Positions 52,257-60,965 of a DNA stretch of 64,000 nucleotides are shown here, piece by piece. The translations under genes and the position numbers were made by a program. Location: the NCBI RefSeq assembly GCF_030014955.1, contig NZ_JAGRPV010000001.1:310001-374000 (forward strand). The letters are read 5' to 3'. Position 1 is the first letter of the stretch. Every line of letters starts with the position of its first letter. Below the pieces are notes generated by a model. That model saw only the letters and a list, made by a program, of their open reading frames with translations, did no database searches and had not been told where the DNA came from. This DNA comes from Cohnella hashimotonis (lineage in GTDB: Bacteria; Bacillota; Bacilli; Paenibacillales; Paenibacillaceae).

Positions 52257-53027
52257 ATGCTTAGAACGGAACGGCTGCTGCAGCGGCTGGGCGAGATCGG
52301 CCAATCGCTCGAACGGACGGGAGGCGCGCTTTTATTGTTAGGCGTCGGTTCCGTCGGGGTCGAGACGGCGCGGTTGGATGAATATTCGGATCTGGATTTC
52401 TTTGTTATCGCGAAGCCGGGGGAGAAGAGCAGATACCTCGATCGTCTGGATTGGCTCGAAGACACATTTCCGCTTGCCTATGCCTTTAAAAATTCCGACG
52501 CCGGTTACAAGATTCTGTTCGAGGACGGCATATTCGGGGAATACGCGATATTCGAGGAGCGCGAGCTGGCGAACGCCGCCTATCCGGAGGGCCGAGTCGT
52601 CTGGAAGGATCCTGCGTATCAAAACCTCGCCATCGCCAAGTCTGCCATTCCGATCCCCGGCCTCAAAGCAGAATCGTTGGACTTTCCATTGAACGAGGCT
52701 TTAACCAATCTTTACGTAGGTCTCGGCCGCTTCGCAAGGGGAGAGCGCCTATCCGCCGCAAGGTTCATCCAAGGCTACGCGATTGACCGAATTCTGTCGG
52801 TGCTTCACCTTCTGGAGCCCGAGGTCGATTACTATCCCGATCCGTTTGGCAACGAGAGACGATTGGAGAAAAGATTCCCCCGCTTCGCGACGATCGTCGG
52901 GGACATGATGCAAGGATACGACCGCGTCCCCGAATCGGCCCTGCGCATCTTGGCGTTTTTGGAAGAGGCGTATCCGGTCAATCCGAGGATGTGCGAGGAG
53001 ATTCGGCGATTGGCTGAGCGGGTTTGA
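52257..53027 (+). CDS. Nucleotidyltransferase domain protein
   Basis: A 256-aa protein with the polymerase-beta-like nucleotidyltransferase signature: GVGSVG followed by EYSDLDFFVI, supplying the two metal-binding Asp residues. The C-terminal part is helical. Relatives include aminoglycoside and lincosamide adenylyltransferases and many uncharacterised proteins, so drug modification is only a possibility. ATG 52257 with GGGGAGG upstream is preferred over the longer frame from 52182, which begins in the terminator. Confidence 0.85.
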   Translation: MLRTERLLQRLGEIGQSLERTGGALLLLGVGSVGVETARLDEYSDLDFFVIAKPGEKSRYLDRLDWLEDTFPLAYAFKNSDAGYKILFEDGIFGEYAIFEERELANAAYPEGRVVWKDPAYQNLAIAKSAIPIPGLKAESLDFPLNEALTNLYVGLGRFARGERLSAARFIQGYAIDRILSVLHLLEPEVDYYPDPFGNERRLEKRFPRFATIVGDMMQGYDRVPESALRILAFLEEAYPVNPRMCEEIRRLAERV

Positions 53028-53088
53028 CTGTAGAAGCCGGAGCTGTTGTAAAGGTCTCTTTGCCAGACGTGCGGGCGACAGAAGGGCA

Positions 53089-53384
53089 GCCAACGGAGGC
53101 GAGGAAGCGCTGTACAGCGTCACATAGCGGTGCCGGATAGCCAACGGAGGCGAAGAGGCGCTGTACAGCGTCACATGGCGGTGCCGGATAGCCAACGGAG
53201 GTAAAGAGGCGCTGTACAGCGTTACATGGCGGTGCCGGATAGCCAACGGAGGCGAAGAGGCGCTGTAGAGCGTTACATCGTCCGATCGAGCAGACAACCG
53301 GGACGAAGAGGCGCTGTACAACGTCACATGGCAGTATAGGCCAGCCAACAGGGGCCAAGAGGCGCTAAGTAGCGCCTCCAGCCA
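53089..53384. repeat. 51-bp tandem repeat array (array 3)
   Basis: Units aligned on GCCAACGGAGG start at 53089, 53140, 53191, 53242, 53293 and 53344, an exact 51-bp period over six units; the fifth is degenerate. Each unit contains CGCTGTACAGCG, a perfect 12-bp palindrome, or a variant. In the last unit the palindrome is GAGGCGCTA-AG-TAGCGCCTC and contains the stop codon of the phosphotransferase gene. The array lies between convergent genes. Frames stay open as 17-residue repeats, which I do not regard as coding. Confidence 0.95.
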
Positions 53385-54483
53385 TTTCAATTGACGCTTC
53401 CGCAAGCTCAAGCAAATGCAACGCAACCGCGCAGCGTTCATTCCATTTAGCCGGAACCTCATCGGTTTCGGGGAGGCGAGAAAGCTGCTCGAACAGGCTG
53501 GGAAACATCATTCCGCACCGTATGCCGGCAGAAGCCATAAACCCGAATTTAGCTAATCGATCATCTCCGCGCCACCCGGCTTTACGCAGACCTCCGCAGT
53601 ATCGAATCGCCATATCATCCGCAAATGCCCGCTTATCGGGTAGATGGCCAAGATCCGAGTTCAGGCTCAAGCCGTAATAACGTCCCAACTCCTCCCCGAC
53701 ACCGGCAAGACCGCAATTGGACCAATCGATCATCGTCAGCCCGCGGCCTGCAGAAGGAAACAGGTTCGGCTTCCAGGCATCGTTGTGGGTGAATACTTTC
53801 GGAAGCTTCTGAAGGCTTGCCAGCAGCAGCTCCCTGTTTTGACAAAACGACAGATAGCGTTCAAAAGTGCCTTCGGGCAAAAGTTCTTTTACGCGCGATT
53901 GAGCCCATGTCTCTTCAAGTCTTGCGATACCGCTGTCGTATTTATCGCACTCGTGCGTCCAGGACTGGAGGAAACCACGGCATAGCCAAGGTTCAGAAGG
54001 CAGCGGGAGACCGGCAAGATAGGCGCCGTTAAACTGCCCTAGCATCTCGGCAATCTCCCCGTACCTTGGCAGCTCCCATGGTCCATCCAAGTGTTCGGTA
54101 ATCTCCTCCAGCCACATCCGCCATGTGCCGTCATCCCCTTGCTCGACGCCATAACACTGCGGCGCCCGCACCGGCTCGGGGAGCGTCTTGAGCAGCCCGG
54201 ATTGGTAGAGCAGCGGCTCGCGTTTCCAATAGCAGTAGTGGTTGGGATCATCCGTCTCGGGCGCCGGAATGATCACTTTGAGGATAAAGGACCAGTCGAG
54301 CGTCATCCTGTCGACAAGCACCTTCCCAGTAATGCGATATAAGGCGTCCGTCACCGTATTCGACGCTTTCCAATTCAGCTTGGTCATAGACCAATCGGCC
54401 AGCGATAGTTCATCTGCGTTGAATTTGACGGCAAGATGGCGGACGATCTGTTGTTTTGAGATTGCCGCTTGCAAGTCGGGCAT
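53365..54483 (-). CDS. Aminoglycoside phosphotransferase-like kinase
   Basis: A 372-aa protein of the APH/choline-kinase fold. The catalytic loop is VFTHNDAWKPNLF (His-x-Asp with the following Asn) and the metal-binding motif MIDWSNCGLAGVGEELGR. The substrate is unknown; such proteins phosphorylate small molecules, with antibiotic resistance only one possibility. TTGGAGGAGC precedes ATG 54483. Its stop codon lies inside the last unit of the 51-bp array, so array and gene end are physically fused. Confidence 0.88.
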   Translation of the reverse strand: MPDLQAAISKQQIVRHLAVKFNADELSLADWSMTKLNWKASNTVTDALYRITGKVLVDRMTLDWSFILKVIIPAPETDDPNHYCYWKREPLLYQSGLLKTLPEPVRAPQCYGVEQGDDGTWRMWLEEITEHLDGPWELPRYGEIAEMLGQFNGAYLAGLPLPSEPWLCRGFLQSWTHECDKYDSGIARLEETWAQSRVKELLPEGTFERYLSFCQNRELLLASLQKLPKVFTHNDAWKPNLFPSAGRGLTMIDWSNCGLAGVGEELGRYYGLSLNSDLGHLPDKRAFADDMAIRYCGGLRKAGWRGDDRLAKFGFMASAGIRCGMMFPSLFEQLSRLPETDEVPAKWNERCAVALHLLELAEASIEMAGGAT

Positions 54484-54666
54484 GGGCGCTCCTCCAATTT
54501 TGGCTTTTATGAGGACAGAACCATGGTAACATTGCAGTATAGGAAATGGGAATAATCGGGCGCAAAGGTTTGTAGGAGGGAGTCCATTTTACTGGAAGAA
54601 GAGATGGTTCGGATCGATGGCAACCCGGGACACTAGTTTTGTGCAACAAGACGAGGAGGGGCTTGT

Positions 54667-55350
54667 TTGAGAATACAACATGTCCAATTACTGACGAAAC
54701 ACTTAGGACAACTAAAGGCATTTTATATAAACGAACTTGGACTTCCCCTGGCGAAAGATTCCGATAATACGTTTACTGTGGGCATCGGGCGCTCGGGGCT
54801 TACTTTTGTGCAGACTCGTAATGCCGAGGACCCCTTTTATCATTTTGCGTTCGACATCCCTCGGAATAAAATCGATGAATCCATCGCGTGGTTACAATCG
54901 ATCGGCGTTGCCATCCATGTGTTCCCGGATTATTCCAACCGCGTATACTCCGAATCTTGGAATTCAACCTCCATTTATTTTCACGACGCGGGGGGAAATA
55001 TCGTTGAATTCATCGCAAGACACGATTGCGGCCCTGACATCGATACGCCGTTTACGGCTGACAGTCTTATCAGCATTAGCGAGATCGGGCTTGTCGTTAG
55101 CGACGTGAACAAGGTTAAAGACGCGATGCACGCCGATTGTTTTATAAACGAGTATAAAAATGGCCATGAATCGTTTGCTGCCGTAGGGGACGAAGACGGA
55201 TTGTTCATTTTGTCGGCGACCGGTAGAGTATGGCTTGGTTCCGATATAAAAGCGCAAGTGTTTAAAACGGAAGTTACGGTTGAAGGAAGTCAAGCCGGCG
55301 TGTACGCGGTTGGTGAGTATCCGTATACGCTGTCGTTTGTTGGTTCGTAG
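54667..55350 (+). CDS. VOC (glyoxalase/dioxygenase superfamily) protein
   Basis: A 227-aa protein with a clear vicinal-oxygen-chelate module in the first half (RIQHVQLLTKHLGQLKAFYINELGLPL, read in two parts; FHDAGGNIVEFIARH) and a second, weaker module in the C-terminal half (ISISEIGLVVSDVNKVKDAM). It may be a metal-dependent lyase, isomerase or binding protein; the substrate is unknown. The start is TTG 54667 after GAGGAGGGG. It is followed by a bidirectional hairpin. Confidence 0.88.
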   Translation: MRIQHVQLLTKHLGQLKAFYINELGLPLAKDSDNTFTVGIGRSGLTFVQTRNAEDPFYHFAFDIPRNKIDESIAWLQSIGVAIHVFPDYSNRVYSESWNSTSIYFHDAGGNIVEFIARHDCGPDIDTPFTADSLISISEIGLVVSDVNKVKDAMHADCFINEYKNGHESFAAVGDEDGLFILSATGRVWLGSDIKAQVFKTEVTVEGSQAGVYAVGEYPYTLSFVGS

Positions 55351-55358
55351 TACCGGAT

Positions 55359-55398
55359 AAAAAAAGGGCGGTCCCTTTGTCCAGAACGGGGGCGCCCT
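55359..55398 (-). terminator. Hairpin terminator, mainly for the minus strand
   Basis: AGGGCG (55365-55370) and CGCCCT (55393-55398) form the stem; a run of seven A on the plus strand gives a T-run for the minus strand, where it would end the degraded permease region. Confidence 0.65.
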
Positions 55399-55409
55399 AT
55401 TAAACGAAG

Positions 55410-55613
55410 TTAACCTTCGACTGACCAACTCACGTCGTTCCGGTCAATCGTCACGCGGACTGTCCGGCCTTCCGTCGTGTACACGATGGAGGCTGCTTGG
55501 CGTTCGTCGTCGAGGTCGAACTTCTGAAGGCTGGTGGCCGGGGATCCGGTCGCAGCCGGCTGCGGTAAGACAATGCAGGCGATGCCCGCCGTTCCGTTCG
55601 CTTGGCCGCCCAT
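55410..55613 (-). pseudogene. C-terminal gene fragment of unknown family
   Basis: An open stretch on the minus strand ends SLQKFDLDDERQAASIVYTT then EGRTVRVTIDRNDVSWSVEG and a stop, just before the terminator. The beta-strand-like tail could come from a glycoside hydrolase or binding protein, but I do not recognise it. It follows directly on a degraded ABC permease in the same orientation, so it is probably debris from the same lost sugar locus. Confidence 0.4.
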
Positions 55614-55621
55614 CGACAGAA

Positions 55622-55921
55622 CGGCAGGATCGTGGTGAGCATCGCGTATTCCGCGCCCAGCCAGTTGATCGGGGAAGAGATCAGATGGTATTTCATCAGG
55701 AATTGATTGGCCATGCCATTGTACGCGTTGAAAATAATGAAGAAGACGATGGACATGACGGCGTCGCTGATAATCGTGGGCAAGAAATAAATGGCCCGCA
55801 GCAGCTGTCTGCCGCGAAATGCCTTATTCAGAACGACCGTCAGACCAGCGAGATCGGCAGCGTCAGGATGAGCTTGCCGCCTGCGTAGATAAACGTGTTT
55901 TTCACCGAAGCCGCGCCGTAG
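55622..55921 (-). pseudogene. Degraded sugar ABC permease (MalF/LplB type)
   Basis: On the minus strand, GAASVKNTFIYAGGKLILTL PISLV is followed by a frameshift, then VVLNKAFRGRQLLRAIYFLP in the next frame, TIISDAVMSIVFFIIF and SSPINWLGAEYAMLTTILP, where similarity stops. This is the central part of a MalF/LplB-type permease, lacking both ends and the EAA loop, with at least one frameshift near 55847. Confidence 0.75.
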
Positions 55922-56083
55922 CCGGGATAATCGTAAGAGAGAGGAGAAAGTGACTGTGAGGGGGGAGATTATGGTTGGTGGCAGGAAATCTAGCTGTCTT
56001 TAAGAATTCATGCGCAAGATTGGTATGCCACGATGGATAACGGAGAACGTTAAATTGTAGATGGGAATAATGAAAATAGTCCT

Positions 56084-56129
56084 AAAAGTGTAAAGTATAA
56101 TTTACACTTTTGTAGATAATAATTATAAT
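56084..56129 (+). promoter_or_regulatory. Promoter with an overlapping 11-bp inverted repeat
   Basis: TTTACA (56101-56106), a 17-bp spacer and TATAAT (56124-56129) form a near-consensus promoter. AAAAGTGTAAA (56084-56094) and TTTACACTTTT (56101-56111) are perfect inverted arms, the right one covering the -35. This looks like a repressor operator for the AAA/DUF4143 gene. A regulator gene is not adjacent. Confidence 0.7.
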
Positions 56130-56152
56130 AGAAGTAATCGGGGGTGATGAGG

Positions 56153-57601
56153 ATGAAGGATTTGATTACCGACGAAAGTGTCTTGCAAGTGTTGCGGGGC
56201 TACAATAAGTGGTGGGAAATCGGCAAGGTGCCTAATGACTTCGCCAAGCCCGTAAAGCGATTTGCTTACTTCGACGCAAAACAAAGCTTTGAGCACACGT
56301 CGATTCGGCGGCATGTCATTTTAACCGGACCGCGCAGAGTCGGAAAATCAACGATCATGTATCAGACCATACAAGACATGTTGGACATAGGAATCCCATC
56401 TAAAAATATTCTTTATGTTTCTTTCGACCATCCGCTATTAAAAATGTCGGCCATGGACCGGATCTTGAAAATATATATTAATAATGTCGCCGTAGATGAG
56501 CATATTTATCTCTTTCTGGATGAAATTCAGTATGCCCAGGAGTGGAACGGGTGGTTGAAGACGATCTACGATAACTACCCTTCTTATCGGGTGATGGCAA
56601 CCGGATCTGCAAGTCCGGTCTTAAGCGACAAAATGCCGGAAAGCGGCGTGGGGCGCTGGGTCCAGATTCGGATCCCAACCTTATCCTTTTATGAATATTT
56701 GGAGCTCCGCGGGATCGAAGTCCCTCTCCTTGAACAAAAAATCAAACCAACAGCTTTAAGCGAATTAAGCCAGAAAGAACTGGCCGGATTAATGGGAAGC
56801 CTGGAACCCCTGGAGCGTCATTTTCACAGGTATTTATTGATCGGCGGTTTTCCCGAAATTGCACAAACGGACGACCTGCCGTATGCCCAAAGGATTATTC
56901 GCGAAGACGTGGTCGATAAAGTGTTAAAGAGAGACATGGTATCTCTTTTTAATGTTAGGCATATCGACGAGCTTGAACGCGTATTTCTCTACCTATGCCT
57001 GACGACCGGAAATATCGTAGAAGCAACGACAATTGCCAACAACATGGACATCACGCGACCGACGGCATTAAAGTATCTGGATTTTCTCGAGTTGGCTAAC
57101 CTCATCTATATGGGATATCCGGTCGATATGGCCGGGAAAAAAATACTGAAAGCAAAACCGAAAGTTTATCTGGCGGATGCGGCTATTCGGAATGCCGTCC
57201 TTCTGCAGGGCGAGGAAGTGCTGCAGGATCCCGATCAGATGGGCATGATCGTTGAATCTGCCGTATACAAACACATCAATACCTTCTACTATAACTTCAA
57301 CCCCAGAATTGGATATTATAGAGATTCGAATTCACAAAAAGAAATCGATATTGTCGTTATGATGCCCAACTCTAAAATATTGATCGAGATTAAATATCGC
57401 GAGAATCCAAGGATTAAAGAGACGGAGGCTATTGTAGACTGGTCTAAAAAAGAGGGATCGTCGACGGCTTCTCTACTGGTGACGAAGCATGCCGGGGATT
57501 ATGGGATGTTGGATCATGCGCCTATTATGAGAATCCCGGCGTTTGCGTTTTTATACCTGCTAGGTCATGCGGAAAAAACGCGGTTTAGAAAACCGGAATA
57601 G
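56153..57601 (+). CDS. AAA ATPase with DUF4143 (AAA_14 type)
   Basis: A 482-aa protein. The P-loop is GPRRVGKST (residues 59-67) and the Walker B motif YLFLDEIQ. The DUF4143 part follows (about 190-430) and contains EIDIVVMM and ILIEIKYRE, an E-x-K arrangement reminiscent of PD-(D/E)XK nucleases. The cellular role of this widespread family is unclear; some are thought to act in stress or mobile-element contexts. GTG 56144 and ATG 56147 are also possible, but ATG 56153 has the best spacing to GGGGGTGA. Its base composition is more AT-rich than its neighbours. Confidence 0.88.
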   Translation: MKDLITDESVLQVLRGYNKWWEIGKVPNDFAKPVKRFAYFDAKQSFEHTSIRRHVILTGPRRVGKSTIMYQTIQDMLDIGIPSKNILYVSFDHPLLKMSAMDRILKIYINNVAVDEHIYLFLDEIQYAQEWNGWLKTIYDNYPSYRVMATGSASPVLSDKMPESGVGRWVQIRIPTLSFYEYLELRGIEVPLLEQKIKPTALSELSQKELAGLMGSLEPLERHFHRYLLIGGFPEIAQTDDLPYAQRIIREDVVDKVLKRDMVSLFNVRHIDELERVFLYLCLTTGNIVEATTIANNMDITRPTALKYLDFLELANLIYMGYPVDMAGKKILKAKPKVYLADAAIRNAVLLQGEEVLQDPDQMGMIVESAVYKHINTFYYNFNPRIGYYRDSNSQKEIDIVVMMPNSKILIEIKYRENPRIKETEAIVDWSKKEGSSTASLLVTKHAGDYGMLDHAPIMRIPAFAFLYLLGHAEKTRFRKPE

Positions 57602-57653
57602 CAGCAGGGTACGCCTTAAAGTAGGGTACCCTGCCGCCGCAAAATGGTTGTTG

Positions 57654-58961
57654 TTATCGTTGCTGCACACCTTTAAACCATACGGCTTTAAGTGACAGGG
57701 TGTCCGAGATGTCAGTTGTCGGATCGCCGTCTACCAATACGAGATCGGCACGCGCACCTACGGCTATGCGGCCGCGATCGTGAAGACCGAACCGACGGGC
57801 CGGCTTCGAGGTAGCGGACTGCAGCGCTTCGATCGGCGTGAACCCGGCCTGAACCAGCAGCTGCAATTCGTGATGTACGCTGGCTCCATGAGCAAGTCCG
57901 CCTAAATTCGGAACGGGAACGGGGGCGACATCCGTCCCGACCAGAATGTCCACGCCGGCACGGTGAAGGTCCATCACGTTTTTAAAGCTATTCTCCAAGT
58001 TGCCTTGCGGGAAGGTATTGAAGCTGGCATTCAAAATATCGATCCAGTCCGGGCTTAACTTGGTGTGAACGCGATCGTCGTTCGCCAATTCCGCTGCCGG
58101 GTTCCCAAGAATGGACGAGTTCAATACCAGGCACGGCGTAACAAATGCGCCGGAATCGACAATGGCTTGCACGACCTCCGGCGTGTAAGCGGGCCTGTCG
58201 ATAAACAGATGCCCCAAGCCGTCCACGCCAAGATCGATGGCGGTTTGCGACGAACGAGCGGTTAAGACGTGTGCGATGACGATTTTATCGAACTTATGGG
58301 CTTCATCAACGGCTGCTTTTAGAATCTCGTCGCTAAGTACAGGCAGGCCGGGGGCACCCATGACGGTTCCTTCTTCGATCATGATCTTTATATAATCGGC
58401 GCCATTTTCCACCTGGGCGCGCACATGCTTAATCGCTTCTTCCACATTCGTTACTTGCGGCACTTCTTCATGATCGTGCGCATAAGCCGCCAGCATCGCT
58501 TCCCGGTCTTCCTCCGACAGCTTCTCCAGTTCCTTTAATATGAATTCCGGAATTTCGCCATCATCGGGCAGCAACTCGTCCGGATGTCCTCCGGGAGCGG
58601 TGATTGCCATTCCGGCAGAACGGACATCCGCGACGTCATCGATATTTTTTAATTGGATCGCACGCCCTCTTTCCGTAAAGTCGCCGTTCATTTCGAGCTC
58701 TGTCGTCACGCCGAAAAGCAGCGCATCGCGTAATCCGCCGATGGAAGTGTGGACATGCGCATCGATCAAGCCAGGCAGCAAGGTTGCGCCCTCAGCGTCG
58801 ATGATCGTTGCATCGACCGGAATTTCCCCGCCCACCTCAATAATGGTTCCCCCTTTGAGGACAACGCTCCTTGATTCGATCACTTTTTCGCCATCGAAAA
58901 TACGCGCATTCGTAATCGCCGTGACTTTTTCTACAGTTGAACTTTGGACTTCATGGTTCAT
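57654..58961 (-). CDS. Amidohydrolase family protein
   Basis: A 435-aa metal-dependent hydrolase of the imidazolonepropionase/prolidase-like group. LLPGLIDAHVHTS carries the first metal ligands (His-x-His); further ligands are the His in IVIAHVLTAR and in VDGLGHLF, and the Asp in DILVGTDVAPVP. It is cytoplasmic by the lack of a signal. AAGGAGG precedes ATG 58961, which is preferred over the frame opening at 58988. It is divergent from a MarR gene, with paired operators between them. The substrate is unknown. Confidence 0.92.
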   Translation of the reverse strand: MNHEVQSSTVEKVTAITNARIFDGEKVIESRSVVLKGGTIIEVGGEIPVDATIIDAEGATLLPGLIDAHVHTSIGGLRDALLFGVTTELEMNGDFTERGRAIQLKNIDDVADVRSAGMAITAPGGHPDELLPDDGEIPEFILKELEKLSEEDREAMLAAYAHDHEEVPQVTNVEEAIKHVRAQVENGADYIKIMIEEGTVMGAPGLPVLSDEILKAAVDEAHKFDKIVIAHVLTARSSQTAIDLGVDGLGHLFIDRPAYTPEVVQAIVDSGAFVTPCLVLNSSILGNPAAELANDDRVHTKLSPDWIDILNASFNTFPQGNLENSFKNVMDLHRAGVDILVGTDVAPVPVPNLGGLAHGASVHHELQLLVQAGFTPIEALQSATSKPARRFGLHDRGRIAVGARADLVLVDGDPTTDISDTLSLKAVWFKGVQQR

Positions 58962-59011
58962 TTGGTGGTTCCTCCTTGGCGTTATCATTTGGAATACTTC
59001 GCAGTATAATT

Positions 59012-59102
59012 GTTAGATATCTAACTGTCAATAAACTAATTATTGTTTGACACGGTCTCTGGTTCTCGATATAGTTTAATTACTTACAGTTAGCTTTCTA
59101 AC
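59012..59102. promoter_or_regulatory. Two MarR-type operators between divergent genes
   Basis: GTTAGATATCTAAC (59012-59025, perfect palindrome) and GTTAGCTTTCTAAC (59089-59102) share GTTAG-N4-CTAAC. The first lies near the amidohydrolase start, the second just before the MarR gene, as expected for a self-regulating MarR protein that also controls the divergent gene. Confidence 0.78.
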
Positions 59103-59119
59103 AGTACGGGGGGACGACT

Positions 59120-59548
59120 ATGAAGCCTCGCAAGGAGACGCCTTATCTGGATTTGTTTCAGCTTATTGGCCTTAAATTAAAGAAAAAAGCGGATGAAAGC
59201 ATAAAAGAGTTGGGATTAAACGCCCAACAAGGAAAAATAATCGGCTATATTTACGAGAAGCAAGACAAGGATTTAATTCAGAGGGATCTTGCGGATCGGT
59301 TCCATCTGCGCGGGGCCAGCATTACGAGCATGCTTCAAGGTCTTGAGCAAAGAGGATATATCGAGCGGAAAATCCCGGCTAATAATGAACGGCAAAAGAA
59401 CATTTATGTATTGCCGAAGGCCGTTGAATTGATCGAGGAATTCAATGAATCCTTCCAAAAGGTGGAGGATGAGATCGTTCAAGTCCTTTCGGAAGAGGAA
59501 AAGCAAACTTTAAAGGACTTGCTCATCAAAATCAATGAACGCTTATAA
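59120..59548 (+). CDS. MarR family transcriptional regulator
   Basis: A 142-aa winged-helix regulator. The recognition region reads QRDLADRFHLRGASITSMLQ and the wing LEQRGYIERKIPANNERQKN. These dimers typically respond to small phenolic or drug-like ligands. Two GTTAG-N4-CTAAC palindromes lie in the gap to the divergent amidohydrolase gene, which it probably represses. GGGGGGAC precedes the ATG. A terminator hairpin follows. Confidence 0.92.
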   Translation: MKPRKETPYLDLFQLIGLKLKKKADESIKELGLNAQQGKIIGYIYEKQDKDLIQRDLADRFHLRGASITSMLQGLEQRGYIERKIPANNERQKNIYVLPKAVELIEEFNESFQKVEDEIVQVLSEEEKQTLKDLLIKINERL

Positions 59549-59553
59549 GAAAG

Positions 59554-59587
59554 AATGGCAGCCGATCACAGGATCGTCTGCCATTTT
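59554..59587. terminator. Terminator of the MarR gene
   Basis: AATGGCAG-CCGATC-ACAG-GATCGT-CTGCCATT followed by TTT. It lies between the convergent MarR and anti-sigma genes and may serve both. Confidence 0.85.
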
Positions 59588-59617
59588 TGGTTGAACGAGT
59601 GGGCAAATAGCGGAGCA

Positions 59618-60280
59618 TTATCGTCCGAGATAACGCTGATACGCTTCTTCTTGTTCGGCGGTTGCTGTGGGAATTGTCATCCCCTTTTCCCAGATCGTGA
59701 TCCGGTCGTCCTTGTTGATTCCTTCGAAGTAAATGCCGGTCTTCTCCAGATTCGTGTCCGCGTTCTTGGTCGACAACCAGTTCTCAGGCAAGGTTATCAT
59801 ACTTGCTTTCTCCTTGGAAAACAGCTGCCGATGCTCGTAAATCCGGTAGATCTGCGTGTGTTTGTTGCCATGCGTAGTTACGCGGCTTACAAAGCCCTTT
59901 ATATTCGCGGTGACGCGATAGTGGATCGTACCGTCCTGCGTCTGATACACTTCGGTAATTTTCGCCTCGCTCGCGGGTACGGGGAAGTCTCGCGTTCCGA
60001 ACAGGTAATAAGCGCCGATCAAGAGCGCGGCGACGATCGCGACGCTGACGCTTGCGATGAGCCACTGTCTGCGCTTTATTTTTTTCATGAAGTTGATTTG
60101 CTTAGGCGGAGCCGCTTTAATGCCGTGGGTATCCCGCGTCATTTGCTCCAACGTTCTCCTGCATTCTCCGCAGCCCGCCAGATGTTCTTGAATGGACTTG
60201 TTCGTCGACTCGCTGGTGAGGCCCTCGATATAGTTGGGCAGCAGATCTTGCACGATCTCGCAATTCAATCTCGGTTCCAT
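59618..60280 (-). CDS. Zinc-finger anti-sigma factor
   Basis: A 220-aa membrane protein. The N-terminal domain has a zf-HC2 zinc site (Cys7, His33, Cys37, Cys40 in HLAGCGEC) that should hold the partner sigma factor. One membrane segment spans about residues 73-95 (WLIASVSVAIVAALLIGAYY); the extracytoplasmic part (about 96-220) has no recognised domain and presumably senses the signal. Its start overlaps the end of the sigma gene by 16 bp, the usual arrangement of a sigma/anti-sigma pair. Confidence 0.9.
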   Translation of the reverse strand: MEPRLNCEIVQDLLPNYIEGLTSESTNKSIQEHLAGCGECRRTLEQMTRDTHGIKAAPPKQINFMKKIKRRQWLIASVSVAIVAALLIGAYYLFGTRDFPVPASEAKITEVYQTQDGTIHYRVTANIKGFVSRVTTHGNKHTQIYRIYEHRQLFSKEKASMITLPENWLSTKNADTNLEKTGIYFEGINKDDRITIWEKGMTIPTATAEQEEAYQRYLGR

Positions 60281-60765
60281 TCGGATCTTCCTTTCGTCAT
60301 TTTTTGTTTGCCGCGATAGAAGGTGACCCGCGCCCAGTTCTCGCTCTGGCCCAGAATGTCGCCGATCTCGGCAAAGCTCAGCTCGCCGGAGAGGCGCAGG
60401 TACATAACTTCTTTGGTCTTTGCGTCCAATTGATGGAGCGCCCGGAACATGGCGAGCTTCTCTTCATTATGCAAAACGTCCTTTTCCGGATCTCGGCCTG
60501 CGGGAAGAGGCGCCTCCAGCTCATCCAGGGAGACGGAAGGCTTCCGCTTATTTTTGTTCAGCTCCTTATACCACGCCCGCTTGGCGATCTGGCACAGCCA
60601 TACGGACAGCTTGCATTCTCCGCGGAATTGGTGAATGGTCTTCATCGCTTGATAGAACGTCTCCTGCGTCAGCTCTTCCGACAGATCGGCGTTCTGCGTG
60701 ATGCTATATAAATATCGATAAACGGTTTGCGCGTAGTTCTCGTATAGCTGCTCCATACTCTCCAT
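60265..60765 (-). CDS. ECF-type RNA polymerase sigma factor
   Basis: A 166-aa sigma-70 family factor of the extracytoplasmic function group. Region 2 reads LSEELTQETFYQAMKTI with the following WLCQIAKRAWYKELNK; region 4 reads LDAKTKEVMYLRLSGELSFA and EIGDILGQSENWARVTFYRGK in part. ATG 60765, preceded by GGGAGGTGA, is preferred over GTG 60780. It is cotranscribed with the overlapping anti-sigma gene. Confidence 0.93.
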   Translation of the reverse strand: MESMEQLYENYAQTVYRYLYSITQNADLSEELTQETFYQAMKTIHQFRGECKLSVWLCQIAKRAWYKELNKNKRKPSVSLDELEAPLPAGRDPEKDVLHNEEKLAMFRALHQLDAKTKEVMYLRLSGELSFAEIGDILGQSENWARVTFYRGKQKMTKGRSEWNRD

Positions 60766-60965
60766 CGATTCACCTCCCACTACATAAGTATCGGTTATAG
60801 GGATTTCGTTACGATATTTTTGAAATAAAATGCTTTCTGCATTTTTCTATATCCGAACCTTCAGAATTCCTTCAGAAAATTCTCAGGTAGAAACTAAGTA
60901 ATTTTTCTTAAACTGATTTTGTCCTGCCAAGGGACGTGACGGATTACGCGGAGAGGAGAACGGAC

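Noticed and set aside
52749..53462. 237-aa minus-strand frame with VTLYSAS repeats in array 3
   Set aside because: It spans the array and antisense parts of two convincing genes; open only because the 51-bp repeat lacks stops.
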